Of a stretch of DNA of 64,000 nucleotides, positions 11,503-21,959 are shown in pieces. Within the stretch, counting starts at the first letter, position 1. Every line of letters begins with the position of its first letter. The notes below the pieces were generated by a model. It saw only the letters and a program-made list of their open reading frames with translations, was not told where the DNA came from and did not search any database. The position numbers and the translations under genes are program-made. The stretch is taken from assembly GCA_017893485.1 (NCBI GenBank), contig CM030358.1, positions 150,549,368 through 150,613,367 of the forward strand, in the 5' to 3' direction. The stretch comes from Hemerocallis citrina. Taxonomy: Eukaryota; Streptophyta; Magnoliopsida; Asparagales; Asphodelaceae.

Positions 11503-11815
11503 CCATTGTGAGTCATCGGTGCCCAAAATTTATGTGAATTGAGCTATTGTTAAAACTCAAAAATTGATACTTTCAAGCCTTCATCTCTTCTCTCCCGCTC
11601 AAACCCCAGGTGTGTACTCAACTTTGAATAAATATCATGGTACACAATCAAAAATCTCTTCGAAACCCTAATTTCAATGGCCCAAAATTATTTAACCAAC
11701 TAATATCCAAATCAATCTCATCATTGCCTACGAACAAAACCGAAAGAAAATGCAAGAAATTAAACAGATATCATTATAGCATTTATGAGAGTCAAATACT
11801 TCCCTTCGGAATATG

Positions 11816-12099
11816 AGAGATCAGACGGCTGATCACTTCCAGCTCCGATCGATGAGGCATTCAAAGCAAAGCTCTACTCCAAACGATGCTTTAATCGATA
11901 AGGAATCGAAGTGGTTTACGCGATCTGCTGTGAGATAAGGGGTATACCCCTTTTAACCCTCTTAAAATCTGAAGAGAAAGGCGGAGGGAAGCTCAGCCGG
12001 GGAGAGGGGGATTAGGGTTTGGAACGAGAGAGAGCGGGAGAGAAGAGAGAAGAGAGGTAGGCTTAGTCGATAAGGAATCGAAGGTGTATACTCGATTCA
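11816..12099. repeat. Serial partial copies of the MULE right end
   Basis: A right-end stub (gatcagacggctgatcactt) at about 11820-11853 is followed by a right-subterminal copy at 11900-11999 and another partial copy at about 12008-12099 that resembles 12306-12393. With 8216-8247 and 12489-12520 this makes three copies of the right-end dyad in one orientation but only one left end. Confidence 0.75.
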
Positions 12100-12552
12100 T
12101 GGTAGGGGTAGGGTTTGTCACAGGTGAGTGAAGAAAGATAGCGGGAGAGGAGCGAAGGTGGCGATTAGGGTTTCGAAGAGACCTTCGATTAGGGTTTCGA
12201 AGGTGCCGTCTTCTCTTCAGATAGGGTGAGAAGAGAAGAGAGGAATCCAAATAGAGGAATCCAAACAGATCGAGAGCAGGATTCGAGAGCGGGAGAGAGC
12301 TCAGATTAGGGTTTGGAACGAGAGAGAGAGCGGGAGAGAAGAGATAAGATTTTCGTAGGCTTAGACGATAAGGAATCGAAGGGTATAGTCGATCTGGCTT
12401 TGAGATAAGGGGTATACCCCTTTTACCCCTCTTAAAATCTGAAGAGAGAGCGGAAGACAGATCAGCCGTCCGATCTTCATCAAGTTTGATCAGACGGCTG
12501 ATCACTCCCAGCTCAGATAAGGAGCTCAGCTCTCCATCTCTTAATAGACTAA
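12100..12552 (-). repeat. Right terminal inverted arm of the MULE
   Basis: Reverse complement of 3800-4252 with one mismatch found. The match stops abruptly at 12100 on the inner side and continues outward only as (CT)n(AT)n microsatellite. Confidence 0.85.
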
Positions 12553-12604
<52 letters not shown>

Positions 12605-12638
12605 CATTTGTAAAAGATTTCATACAAAAATGTAAAAG

Positions 12639-12709
<71 letters not shown>

Positions 12710-12745
12710 TTTGTAAAAGATTTCATACAAAAAATGTAAAAGATT
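12553..12745. repeat. Microsatellites and a small direct repeat
   Basis: (CT)n at 12553-12574 runs into (AT)n to about 12600. A second (TA)n lies at about 12645-12707. The phrase catttgtaaaagatttcata lies on both sides of the second TA tract (12604 and 12709). Confidence 0.9.
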
Positions 12746-12862
12746 TTATACAAAAATGTGTATATTAAACTTATTTTATACAAATTTCCATACATTTGTA
12801 GGAATTACAAAATCATAATTAGCCAACTCAACAAAAGCAACAAATGAGAGAGATGTCTATCT

Positions 12863-13165
12863 AATCTTATTTAACGATCTAAGAGTTTGCAAATCTTTAT
12901 AAAAAGAAGCCAATTAGATAAAGTAGAGCAAGAAATGTAACCTTGCTGCTTTTTCTTGTGGATCCGTTTTGTTTTGGATGATAATGATGATCAATTGTAA
13001 AAAGTAGCAATGAAAGAGTTTGTTTTGGATCCGTCTAATCTTATTTAACGATCTAAGAGTTTGCAAATCAAGTAGTGCAATAAATGTCACCTTGCTGCTT
13101 TTTTGTGGATCCGTTTGTTTTGGATGATGATGATGATCTATTGTAAAAAGTAGGAATATAGATAA
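12863..13165 (+). repeat. 174-bp direct duplication
   Basis: The string aatcttatttaacgatctaa occurs at 12863 and 13037. The following sequence (cttgctgctttttt, tggatccgtt, ttttggatgat) is repeated with small indels. No gene is seen here or in 13166-13552. Confidence 0.8.
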
Positions 13166-13552
13166 TAGAAAAGAGAATGAACATTTAGAAGAATGAAAGA
13201 GAAACTAAAAGAATGAAAGAGACTGAATAGGGTAGTTTGGTGGAATTTGTTACTGTTGATTAGGGTGGATTATATTTCAAAATAAACCATTGATTAAATC
13301 TAGTTTAGAAATAATATCTTATTCGGTCATTTTTAGAAGATTTTCTAATCTAAGTTGTTCGTAGAGGATGTTCGTTTCTCATGATTTTATGTGGTCAACA
13401 TGTGCTCTTCTGAATTTGCAATCAATTGATTTTTAGCCCATAAAGAATGAGCCAATTAAACTGGGATCCCGTTCATTTCTGTTAACAATTGACCTCTCAG
13501 ACACGAAAGATAATTATCGACGATCCCGTTCGTTATATCCCACGTGATGTTA

Positions 13553-14136
13553 TTTTCATATTTGTCGTTCCATTGATTTGGCAATTTGGTAATGACTTAA
13601 TTCCCGGTATTTGGCCATCTTTCTTACCAGCATGAAGAGGATTGGATGCTTTTGCAGGCGGTGGTCGCCACAATACCTTTTGAGTTTAGTTTAGAGACAA
13701 CCAAACATGGACTGAGTGTACACATTCACCGAAAATAGCTAGTCTTCCCAAGAGTGATGTTGAAGATAATCGACTTTTTCAATATGTTGGTGAAGAACAT
13801 GCAGTTTGAAGAATGAAGAACATTTAATTTTCTCCAACATCTCATTTTCATATTTGTCGTTCCATTAATTTGGCAATTTGGTAATGGCTTAATTTCCCGA
13901 TATTTGACCACCTTTCTTATCAGCATGAAGAGGATTGGATGCTTGTGCAGGCGGTGGTCGCCACAATACCTTTTGAGTTTAGTTTAGAGACAACAAAACA
14001 TGGACTGAGTGTACACATTTACCGAAAATAGCCAGTCTTCCGAAGAGTAATGTTGAAGATAATCGACTTTTTCAATATGTTGGTGAAGAACATGCAGTTT
14101 GAAAAATGAAGAACATTTAATTTTCTCCAACACCTC
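13553..14136 (+). repeat. Tandem duplication of a 292-bp unit
   Basis: Unit 1 (13553-13844) and unit 2 (13845-14136) are nearly identical; both contain gcggtggtcgccacaat and tgttgaagataatcgac. No coding domain was recognised. Confidence 0.9.
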
Positions 14137-14832
14137 ATTCGACTTTAAATTAAAAGGTTAGTATAACCCTCTGCAATATTGCACATAATTTAAAAATAAA
14201 ATGAGAAAATAACAAAACTATTTTTCAAAATAATTCTCTAATAATATCTATAAAATATTGCATGCTTTTTAAGGTTTGATTATGGGATATGATTGCACTT
14301 TAAAATTTGGATGGGAGTGGAGGTTGCCTCCTACATTTGCTCTCATTTGTATGTTTAAAAAAAAAATAGAAAAATCATTGAACCAAAAGTGGTTTAGTAT
14401 AATATATTGTGTAGATAAGAGTGCCATAAATAGAATTAGCATAATAATACAGAAAAAAGAACAAAAACTCTTTTAGAAATTCTAGTTTGAGGAAATAATG
14501 CTTACAAAGATGGTTATAAGTTATAAACTTGAAATCGATAACACACTACTTGTGTTTTATATTGTTCCAATCGTGAAAAAAAGACATGATCTAGATATAG
14601 TTTCCAAATGTAATGATTAGTTTATAGAGCACAAACTTTTGGGTCAATGCAATGCGTATGCTTTCTCATTTCAACCCATTTCAACCCATTCAACCTAATG
14701 TGGCGACCACCACCCCTCTAAATGCGTATGTAAGGTTTGTTTTGAGGACATAAAGCCATAGCCAAGGTTGCCAGACTACTAGTGAGTAGAGTGTATGAAT
14801 CTCTTAGATGAAACACCAGTTTTTTCTCCCTG
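14137..14832. other. AT-rich spacer
   Basis: No gene, element end or RNA was recognised. Confidence 0.55.
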
Positions 14833-15175
14833 ATACACTACTAACTATGGTTCCTCATAAAAGGTTTGACGGTGTACTTATTTCCATGAGAAGTAAAATA
14901 TTTCATTAATAGAATACCATCGAATCGTGAGAAGTTATGAAAGTAAATCGTTTGAATCTTTCCTTTTGAAGCAACCACAGCTAAACGCTCTAGAAAGTCG
15001 AACAACATTCGATTACTCCTTTCTTCAAATTCTGGTATTACAAACATGGAATCTTCACTGAAATATGTTTCAGTTGAATAATCCGACTTGGCACCAACAT
15101 CTTAACCCGGCTTAACAGCTAAGAAACCCGCAGCGTAAGGCACATGAACATTATTTATTAGAATTGTCTCCATAT
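14833..15175 (-). pseudogene. dpo: Fragment of a mitochondrial linear-plasmid type B-family DNA polymerase
   Basis: Read on the minus strand, this encodes about 112 residues with an exonuclease I-like TDMET segment, NNVHVPYAAGFLAVKPG, ETYFSEDS, and an exonuclease II-like segment TIYFHNFSRFDGILL. These match the 3'-5' exonuclease region of the protein-primed B-family polymerases of plant mitochondrial linear plasmids. There is one in-frame TAA at 15102-15104, and the frame ends in a stop just after a KPFMRNHS segment, so this is a short dead fragment of a roughly 1000-aa enzyme. It abuts the copia integrase fragment at about 15175. I infer transfer of plasmid DNA to the nucleus. Confidence 0.75.
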
Positions 15176-15530
15176 CAGTTACGGGATCAAGACAAACATA
15201 GACACTCTAGGTGTAAGAATAACCAAGAAAGACACAAGGGGCGAAACGTGGAAATAACTTGTGAGATGAATATGGACGCAACCAAGGGTAGCATAAACAA
15301 CCAAAACTTCTATCACCATATGCAAAGAGCTTTGCATATGGTGATAGAAGTTGGAGTGTATGAGTGGGTAAACGATTAATGAGAGAAACAGCAGTGGAGA
15401 ATGCATATGACCTATAGGACAACGGCATGGAAGCATGGGAGAGGAAAGATTTAAGCCTGATTCAACAATATGAGGATGACGACGTTTAGAATACTCATTG
15501 TGCCCTAAGTGAGATATCTCGCTAGGTTGA
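15176..15530 (-). pseudogene. Ty1/copia integrase fragment
   Basis: In two minus-strand frames the segment gives HPHIVESGLNL, then AFSTAVSLINRLPT, LLSPYAKLF and FGCLCYPWLRPYSSHKLFP, ending with CVFLGYSYT and VSMFVLIP. This is the C-terminal part of a copia integrase core and its following GKGY-like region. It has at least one frameshift and an internal hairpin-like alteration at 15305-15352. The rest of the polyprotein is absent. Confidence 0.85.
15305..15352. repeat. 48-bp near-perfect palindrome inside the copia fragment
   Basis: Arms 15305-15327 and 15330-15352 are exact reverse complements over 23 bp with a 2-nt centre. The palindrome falls where a conserved part of copia integrase should be and replaces expected residues, so it looks like a local templated duplication. 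Confidence 0.9.
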
Positions 15531-15986
15531 AAGGGCTTGATATTCTCCCCCATTGTCAAAATAAAACGTGATGATTTTTCGGTTGAAATATTACAAGCTT
15601 CTTAATACTAAGTAATAATATGTGATGTGATCATCATAAATAGTCGGGAAAATATCTCAATTAAATTCAATTCCATCAATATTGGAATATCCAATGTCTA
15701 AAGTGATGTTTAGAAAAAATTCAAATCTAGTTTCTACTAGATTTGCCCTAAGTGAGATATCCCGCTAGGTTGAAAGGGCTTGATATTCTCCCCCATTGTC
15801 AAAATAAAACGTGATGATTTTTCGGTTGAAATATTACAAGCTTCTTAATACTAAGTAATAATATGTGATGTGATCATCATAAATAATCAGGAAAATATCC
15901 CAATTAAATTCAATTCCATGAATATTGGAATATCCAATGTCTAAAGTGATGTTTAGAAAAAATTCAAATCTAGTTTCTACTAATAA
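15501..15986 (+). repeat. Tandem duplication of a 243-bp unit
   Basis: tgccctaagtgagatatc starts at 15501 and again at 15744, and the units are nearly identical to 15986. The first unit begins inside the copia fragment's upstream end, so the duplication happened after that fragment was placed. Confidence 0.9.
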
Positions 15987-16255
15987 ATATATAAATAAAA
16001 TTAATAGAAATAACTCTATTTGGTTAACAATCCTAAACAGACCACAATTAACAATCCTAAACAGACCACAATTAATAATACAAACCTAACCTAAACCCAT
16101 TGCTCTACCCATGCTTCCATGCATTGTGGCCCCACAAATCTAGTTTCTACTAATACATATATAAATCAAATTAATAGAAATGGATTTTTTTAGGAACGTA
16201 TCGAAAGATAATTTAATTCTATTTGGTATCATTTTTTACAATCTTAAACGACCAC
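15967..16255 (+). repeat. Imperfect 170-bp repeat, target of the LINE insertion
   Basis: ctagtttctactaata-atatataaat recurs at about 15973 and 16141. Each copy leads to cctaaacagaccac or cttaaacgaccac, and the sequence after the LINE (24608 on) continues this unit. This suggests the LINE split the second copy. Confidence 0.65.
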
Positions 16256-16449
16256 CTGATCATTTTTTGAACCGCATGATCTCTACAATAGCGGTTTCTT
16301 AGAGTCGGTTGACTTTGGTCAATCTTTCCATTGCCCTTATGGGCTCGTCATGGGTAGAGATTGTTAAAAAAAGTAACAATAAAAAAAATATAAGAATAAT
16401 GATTATTCCCCTACTAGCGTCCAGCCCAATTCGCAGAAGTTTCTAGGGC

Positions 16450-17532
16450 GTGCAGCTTCATCCCATTACCGCCCTTTCCACTCCCCCCATTTTTTTCCAC
16501 TCTAAGCTATCTTCATCTTCTTATTCTCCCCGCGCACTCGTTTGCCACCGCTATCTTCAGGTTGGCCACATCAAAGCCTTCTGCACTGACATCATGAAGT
16601 GTGTGTTCTGTTTGAAAACTGGCCACTATCGTGATCGCTGCTTCGCATTGTTACAGATTTTGGGTCTCCCTTTGGGGATTCCCATTTCTGAGCAAGTGAT
16701 TGCTGCGCTTGATTTTCCTGCTCTTAAATCCAAACTCGCTGACGTGTCCAATCTCACAAGCCTAAGAGGGCAAAGTTCGCTCCGTCTTCCTCCCCTCTCC
16801 TTCCTACGCCTCTTGCCTCACAACGTTTCTTATCGGCTGACATTTCCTCATCCCAAGTCCTATCTCAGCCTTCGTCTAAGATGACCAAGCCTCAGGTCAC
16901 TTATGTGTTCATTTCCACTGCTGAACTCTCTGGGAAGATGTACATGTTTGAGTACTACGGTACCGTCTCCTTCAGCGGAGGTGCAGTCTCCAATCCTACC
17001 TTAGACTCTTTTCTTTGCAATTCTTGTAATATGAAAGACTGGACCTGGGCAATTAACACTCGTTCCCACGGAGAAGTTATCATCAACTTCCCTTCTCTCA
17101 AAATTCTTGATGACCTGATTGGCATCAACCCCCTTTCTATCGGAGACATCAAGCTTACAATTCACAAATGGGTGCTCCAGGGTCATCCTCCCCCTCCCCT
17201 TACCCAATCTCCTGTTAAAGCCACTCTTGTTGGCCTCCCGCCATTCTGTGATTCTCTTCGGGTTGTCACTGAGATGACTAAATGTGTTGGAGAGTTGCGA
17301 CTCATTGCGACTCATTTTGTCTCCAAGTGGCATCTGGGTGTCTCCAAGTGGATGAGAAGACTAAATGTGTTGTCGCTGAGATGACTAAATGTGTTGGAGA
17401 GTTGCGACTCATTTTGTCCTCTTCCATGCTGGCATCTGGGTGTCTCCAAGTGGATGCAGAGTTCTTTTGCTCGCCTGTCAACGACAGAATCGTTAAGGGA
17501 CATTAAGATCTTTGTCGTGTCTGTTATCTATC
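16450..17532 (+). pseudogene. LINE ORF1, proximal part (zinc-knuckle nucleic-acid binding protein)
   Basis: The first open segment (16450-16884) contains a degenerate knuckle beginning CHRYLQVGH and an intact CCHC knuckle CVFCLKTGHYRDRC ending at 16641. A second segment in another frame (16881 on) resembles the DUF4283-like region of plant LINE ORF1 (WTWAINTRSHGEVIINFPS, VGLPPFC). The two are split by a frame change, and a duplicated patch (tgactaaatgtgttggagag) occurs near 17276 and 17381. The coding strand is then cut by the TRIM at 17538. Confidence 0.65.
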
Positions 17533-17537
17533 ATGAC

Positions 17538-17581
17538 TGTAACACCCGGTATATATATAATATTATATAGAGATATATAAT

Positions 17582-17655
<74 letters not shown>

Positions 17656-18055
17656 AATAAATAAGTAAAGAAAGAATGGATGGATGGTAGGTGACGTGGA
17701 GAAAGAAGGAAAGAAAGAAATGATGAGTTTGGATTGGTGGCCTATAGATGATCATATGGGAATTGATGGTGTGATAAGCCGATGGGATTTCCTATGGGGC
17801 TAAGGAAGGATTAAATGAATGAAAGAGGAGTGTGTGTGTGTTGACCGGTTGACTTGGGAAAAAATACTCCCATACCGGTTGGGATTAGGAGAATGTGTGA
17901 GTATATATTAGGAAACCATATGACAAAGGATACCTAAGGGTTAACCCACCTTTTGATGGTGCCTGTGGTGGGCATGGCTAGAGTTTTGTGTCCGTTCTTT
18001 CGCGTGCGCACACGTGTAGCCGCGTGCGCAGCTGAGCCAGGCTCGGGGTGTTACA
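17538..18055 (+). repeat. TRIM 5' LTR
   Basis: Contains a (TA)n tract (about 17589-17652), a ttgaccggttgac motif, and the end sequence cggggtgttaca. A diverged relative of this LTR lies at 62750-63192. Confidence 0.9.
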
Positions 18056-18249
18056 AATGGTATCGGAACCGACTTTCGACACCGAATGTGTGCAAGATGT
18101 ACGCCTGAGAAGGAGCTAGGTTGGGACAAGTCGCCCGGATACAACTAGCAGAATCAGGGTAATCCTCTCCACATCGGCTAGAAAGGGATCCTGAATCAAG
18201 TTGTAAGTCCGGGCTCAGCGAGGACGCTGAGTTCTTAAGGAGGGGTGTG

Positions 18250-18290
18250 TGTAACACCCGGTATATATATAATATTATATAGAGATATAT

Positions 18291-18360
<70 letters not shown>

Positions 18361-18756
18361 AATAAATAAGTAAAGATGGATGGATGGTAGGTGACGTGGA
18401 GAAAGAAGGAAAGAAAGAAATGATGAGTTTGGATTGGTGGCCTATAGATGATCCTATGGGAATTGATGGTGTGATAAGCCTATGGGATTTCCTATGGGGC
18501 TAAGGAAGGATTAAATGAATGAAAGATGGAGTGTGTGTGTGTTGACTGGTTGACTTGGGAAAAAATACTCCCATACCGGTTGGGACTAGAAGAATGTGTG
18601 AGTATATATTAGGAAACCATATGATAAAGGATACCTAAGGGTTAACCCACCTTTTGATGTTGCCTATGGTGGGCGTGGCTAGAGTTTTGCGTCCGTTCTT
18701 TCGCGTGCGCGCACGTGTAGCCGCGTGCGCAGCTGAGCCGGGCTCGGGGCGTTACA
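18250..18756 (+). repeat. TRIM 3' LTR
   Basis: Copy of 17538-18055 with a shorter gap in the TA region and point changes. It ends ggggcgttaca directly before the atgac target duplication. Confidence 0.9.
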
Positions 18757-18761
18757 ATGAC

Positions 18762-20700
18762 CACTCTAAGGGGTCCAATCTCCTTCTTCCTTTGCCACTG
18801 GGAGCTGCTAAGTCCGCTAACGCCTCTCTTTCTTTTCCCAATACATTCGCGGCTGGTTCCTCGTCTCAATCAACTGCTCCCTCTTCCAAGTGGAGGGCAT
18901 CGCATTTTTCGCCTCAGCGCAAAGGTTTTTTCGCCTCTTCCAAGACCAATATTTCACCTTCTAAAGCCTCAACCTGGTTTGGATCAACCCGGACTTGGCT
19001 GCGGTTAAAATTAATCCCTCCCCTCAATCTGTGGCTATTGAGCCTCCCCCTAAGCGTCCCGTTCAACCCTCGTCCAACCCTCTCTCTTCGATGGTTAATA
19101 TTGCTCATGCGGCTTCTGGTCCCGTGCATTGTCGGCCATCTTTGGCTCTTTCTGATGAGAAGCGGCCTAGTTAGGAGGTTAATCCTCAAATTTTCCTCCG
19201 ATTGGGAGGAGTTCACTAGCGCGGTGCAGCGCTCTCCGTCCGTTGGGTCTAAATCAGTTCAAGTTCCGCTTAAAGCTAGCTCCATTCCCTTTCTGAAAGC
19301 TGATGCTTGGATCGATCAAGATAACCTATTGGACAAGGAGGTTGCCGACCTGAACCAATCCCTTCCGCCCCCGCAGGTAATATTTTCTTTTCACTCGGTT
19401 TTTATTAAGTCTCGTTTTGCTTTTTTGCTATGCTTTCAATGGCAGTCTCAATTTTCGTTTCGGCCTCTATTCATCCTTTGCGGTATTCATCCTTTGCGGC
19501 TGGATACACTCTTGATTATTGTCTAGATAATTAATGTCTATCTAAGTTCTTTTCTTTGGGGTTCTGCAGCGACTATGGTGGGTTTCCATCTATCTCGTCG
19601 AGGTAGTGAGACTCCCTTCTCCATCAACCCCAATTCCACTCTTGATTATTGTCTAGATAATTAATGTCTATCTAAGTTCTTTTCTTTGGGGTTCTGCAGC
19701 GACTATGGTGGGTTTCCATCTATCTCGTCGAGGTAGTGAGACTCCCTTCTCCATCAACCCCAATTCCCCCATAACCCTATTTCTTCTCCCCCCCCCCCCC
19801 CCCCGCAGGTAATATTTTCTTTTCACTCGGTTTTTATTAAGTCTCGTTTTGCTTTTTTGCTATGCTTTCAATGGCAGTCTCAATTTTCGTTTTGGCCTCT
19901 ATTCATCCTTTGCGGTATTCATCCTTTGCGGCTAGATACACTCTTGATTATTGTCTAGATAATTAATGTCTATCTAAGTTCTTTTCTTTGGGGTTCTGCA
20001 GCGACTATGGTGGGTTTCCATCTATCTCGTCGAGGTAGTGAGACTCCCTTCTCCATCAACCCCAATTCCACTCTTGATTATTGTCTAGATAATTAATGTC
20101 TATCTAAGTTCTTTTCTTTGGGGTTCTGCAGCGACTATGGTGGGTTTCCATCTATCTCGTCGAGGTAGTGAGACTCCCTTCTCCATCAACCCCAATTCCC
20201 CCATAACCCTATTTCTTCTCCCCTACCCCCCCCCCCCCCCCCCCCCCCCCGCCCCCCGTTCCCCTATCCAGGTTCTACTGATCGGATGATCAGTTCCTCC
20301 TCCCCTTCTAACTCCTTTTCTGATGCATCAACGCCATCTGATGTTGTTCTCAGGCCTGGAAAGCAGCAATCCGCTAGATCGCGTATAAACCCACATCTGT
20401 CATTCGCTCTAGTGCCCGCATTCGGGCTAAAAAATACTCGCATCAACCGTCCCCTTCTCAGATTTCCCTTGCGGCTCAGATCCGCAAGAGAGATATATCC
20501 CCTCCCACGACTTCGTCGTTGAGCCAAGAACATCTGGGGTCTATCTACCAAGTTCATTTTGACACCCTCTCTAACCTTGATATGCTTTGCCAATCTACGG
20601 AGATGGGATTTCTGGTTAATTCGGATAACTTTGTCGACTTTGATATGATTCGTCGACGTGAAATCACTCGAGCATGTGAGGCCAAGGTTTTTTATGCATA
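18762..20700 (+). pseudogene. LINE ORF1, distal low-complexity part
   Basis: Ser/Pro-rich translations (SSQSTAPSSKW, KGFFASSKTNISPSKAST and similar) continue ORF1 after the TRIM in shifting frames. The region is disrupted by the 432-bp duplication and poly-C runs, and ends with a stop at about 20701 just before the endonuclease start. No further domain is recognised. Confidence 0.5.
19374..20237 (+). repeat. Nested tandem duplication: 432-bp unit containing a 130-bp duplication
   Basis: Unit 1 (19374-19805) and unit 2 (19806-20237) both start gcaggtaatattttc. Inside each, the block starting cactcttgattattg is repeated with 130-bp spacing (19507 and 19637; 19939 and 20069). Poly-C runs mark the unit ends (about 19788-19804 and 20225-20250). 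Confidence 0.9.
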
Positions 20701-21780
20701 GCATCTCTTGGAACATTCGGGGTCTGCGGAGTGCTTCCAAGCAACAAGCAGTGTTTCAACTGATTTCCTCCTCTCAATGTGATCTGATCTCCAAGAATCG
20801 AAACTTGAATCTCCGTCCTCCACCCTCTATCATTCGATCGGTGGATCCTTAATCGCCAATTGGATTTCCCTTGATGCAGTTGGAACAAGAGGTGGGATCT
20901 TCTTTGGTTTTAAAGATTATCGTTTCTCCCTTATTTCAATTCGTAGATTAACCTTTTTCCTCATTGTTCAACTCCACTGGGTCGATTTCAATTGCGATCT
21001 CACTGTGGTGTCGGTTTATGGGCCTGTCCACAACGGATCTACGTAATGAGTTTTGGAACGAATTTAACTCATTCCATAACAACATTCAGGGTTTCTATTT
21101 TTTCTGTGGTGACTTTAATATCACGAGATTCTCCTTTGAAAGATCGGGTTTTGCCCCCGCACTCATTCTTCCCGTTTTAACGATTGCTTGACCGATCTGC
21201 CCCTCAATGGCAGATCCTTCACGTGGTCCAGCATACGTTCTTCCCCGTCCTTGGCTAAGCTCGATGTTTTCTGGTGTCCCTTGACTGAATCAACTTCTTC
21301 CACAACTCTTTTACTTCGGCCTTGCCTAATCCGTCGTCTGGCCACGTTCCTATCTCTTTGTTCTCCAACTATAATTTCTCTAGACCTTTCAAATTCCGTT
21401 TTGAAAAATTCTGGTTACAAAGACCAAATCTTCGTCAAATGTCACAAGATTCTCCTTTGAAAGATCGGATTTTGCCCCGCACTCTTTAGATTCTTCCCGT
21501 TTTAACGATTGCATTCGCTCTCTCCACTTGACCGATGCCCCTCAACGACAGATCCTTCACATGGTCCAGCATGCGTTCTTCCCTGTCCTTGGCTAAAAAG
21601 CTCGATCGTTTCTGGTGTCCCTTGACTGGATCAACTTCTTCCACAACTCTTTTACTTCGGCATTGCCTAATCCATCGTCTGACCACGTTCCTATCTCTTT
21701 GTTCTCCAACTATAATTTCTCTAGACCTCTCAAATTCCGTTTTGAAAAATTCTAGTTACAAGACCAAATCTTCGTCAATC
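20701..21780 (+). pseudogene. LINE ORF2 apurinic/apyrimidinic-type endonuclease, broken
   Basis: ISWNIRGLRSASKQQAVFQL at the start is the usual LINE endonuclease opening. Further pieces in other frames are GTRGGIFFGF, VVSVYGP, the catalytic-region segment CGDFNITRFSFERSG, and LNGRSFTWSS with LAKLD. Frameshifts and a 321-bp duplication of the distal part make it non-functional. The intact enzyme would nick target DNA to prime reverse transcription. Confidence 0.75.
21121..21780 (+). repeat. 321-bp tandem duplication within the endonuclease
   Basis: tcacgagattctcctttgaa at 21121 and tcacaagattctcctttgaa at 21442 begin near-identical blocks that run to about 21780, with small indels. Confidence 0.85.
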
Positions 21781-21959
21781 TTATTCTGGTTACAGTGCCT
21801 CTCCTCGATCACGGGCTCCTCCGGGCTAGGCCGCATCCTGATCAAACTGCACGCCATCAAATACAGTTGAAAAATCTGGCAGAAAGAGAGATTTGCAAAC
21901 ACAAATTTCCTTTAAAATGTTTTCCTATCTTCTATTGATTCCATTGATAAACTTGAGGA

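Larger units (their letters stand above)
3800..12552 (+). mobile_element. Candidate autonomous FAR1-type Mutator-like element (MULE)
   Basis: Two inverted arms of exactly 453 bp (3800-4252 and 12100-12552) bound this 8.75-kb segment. I find one mismatch between them, at the position equivalent to 4197. Inside are an intact-looking FAR1/MULE transposase gene (5211-7642), an additional copy of the right-end sequence (8089-8247), a 141-144 bp satellite in both orientations, and further partial right-end copies (11816-12099). The flanks are microsatellites, so the expected 9-bp target duplication cannot be recognised. An alternative reading is an older element 3800-8247 whose right end was duplicated outward, or an inverted duplication of the left end. 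Arm identity this high implies recent insertion or recent gene conversion. Confidence 0.6.
17538..18756 (+). mobile_element. TRIM: miniature LTR retrotransposon, no coding capacity
   Basis: The two LTRs are 17538-18055 (518 bp) and 18250-18756 (507 bp). Both start tgtaacacccgg and end gttaca. The 194-bp interior begins with a primer-binding site tggtatcggaacc, close to the initiator-Met tRNA complement, and ends with a purine-rich taaggaggggtg. A perfect 5-bp target duplication atgac flanks it (17533-17537 and 18757-18761). It must have been mobilised by proteins of another element. The LTRs are alike apart from microsatellite length and scattered changes. Confidence 0.92.
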
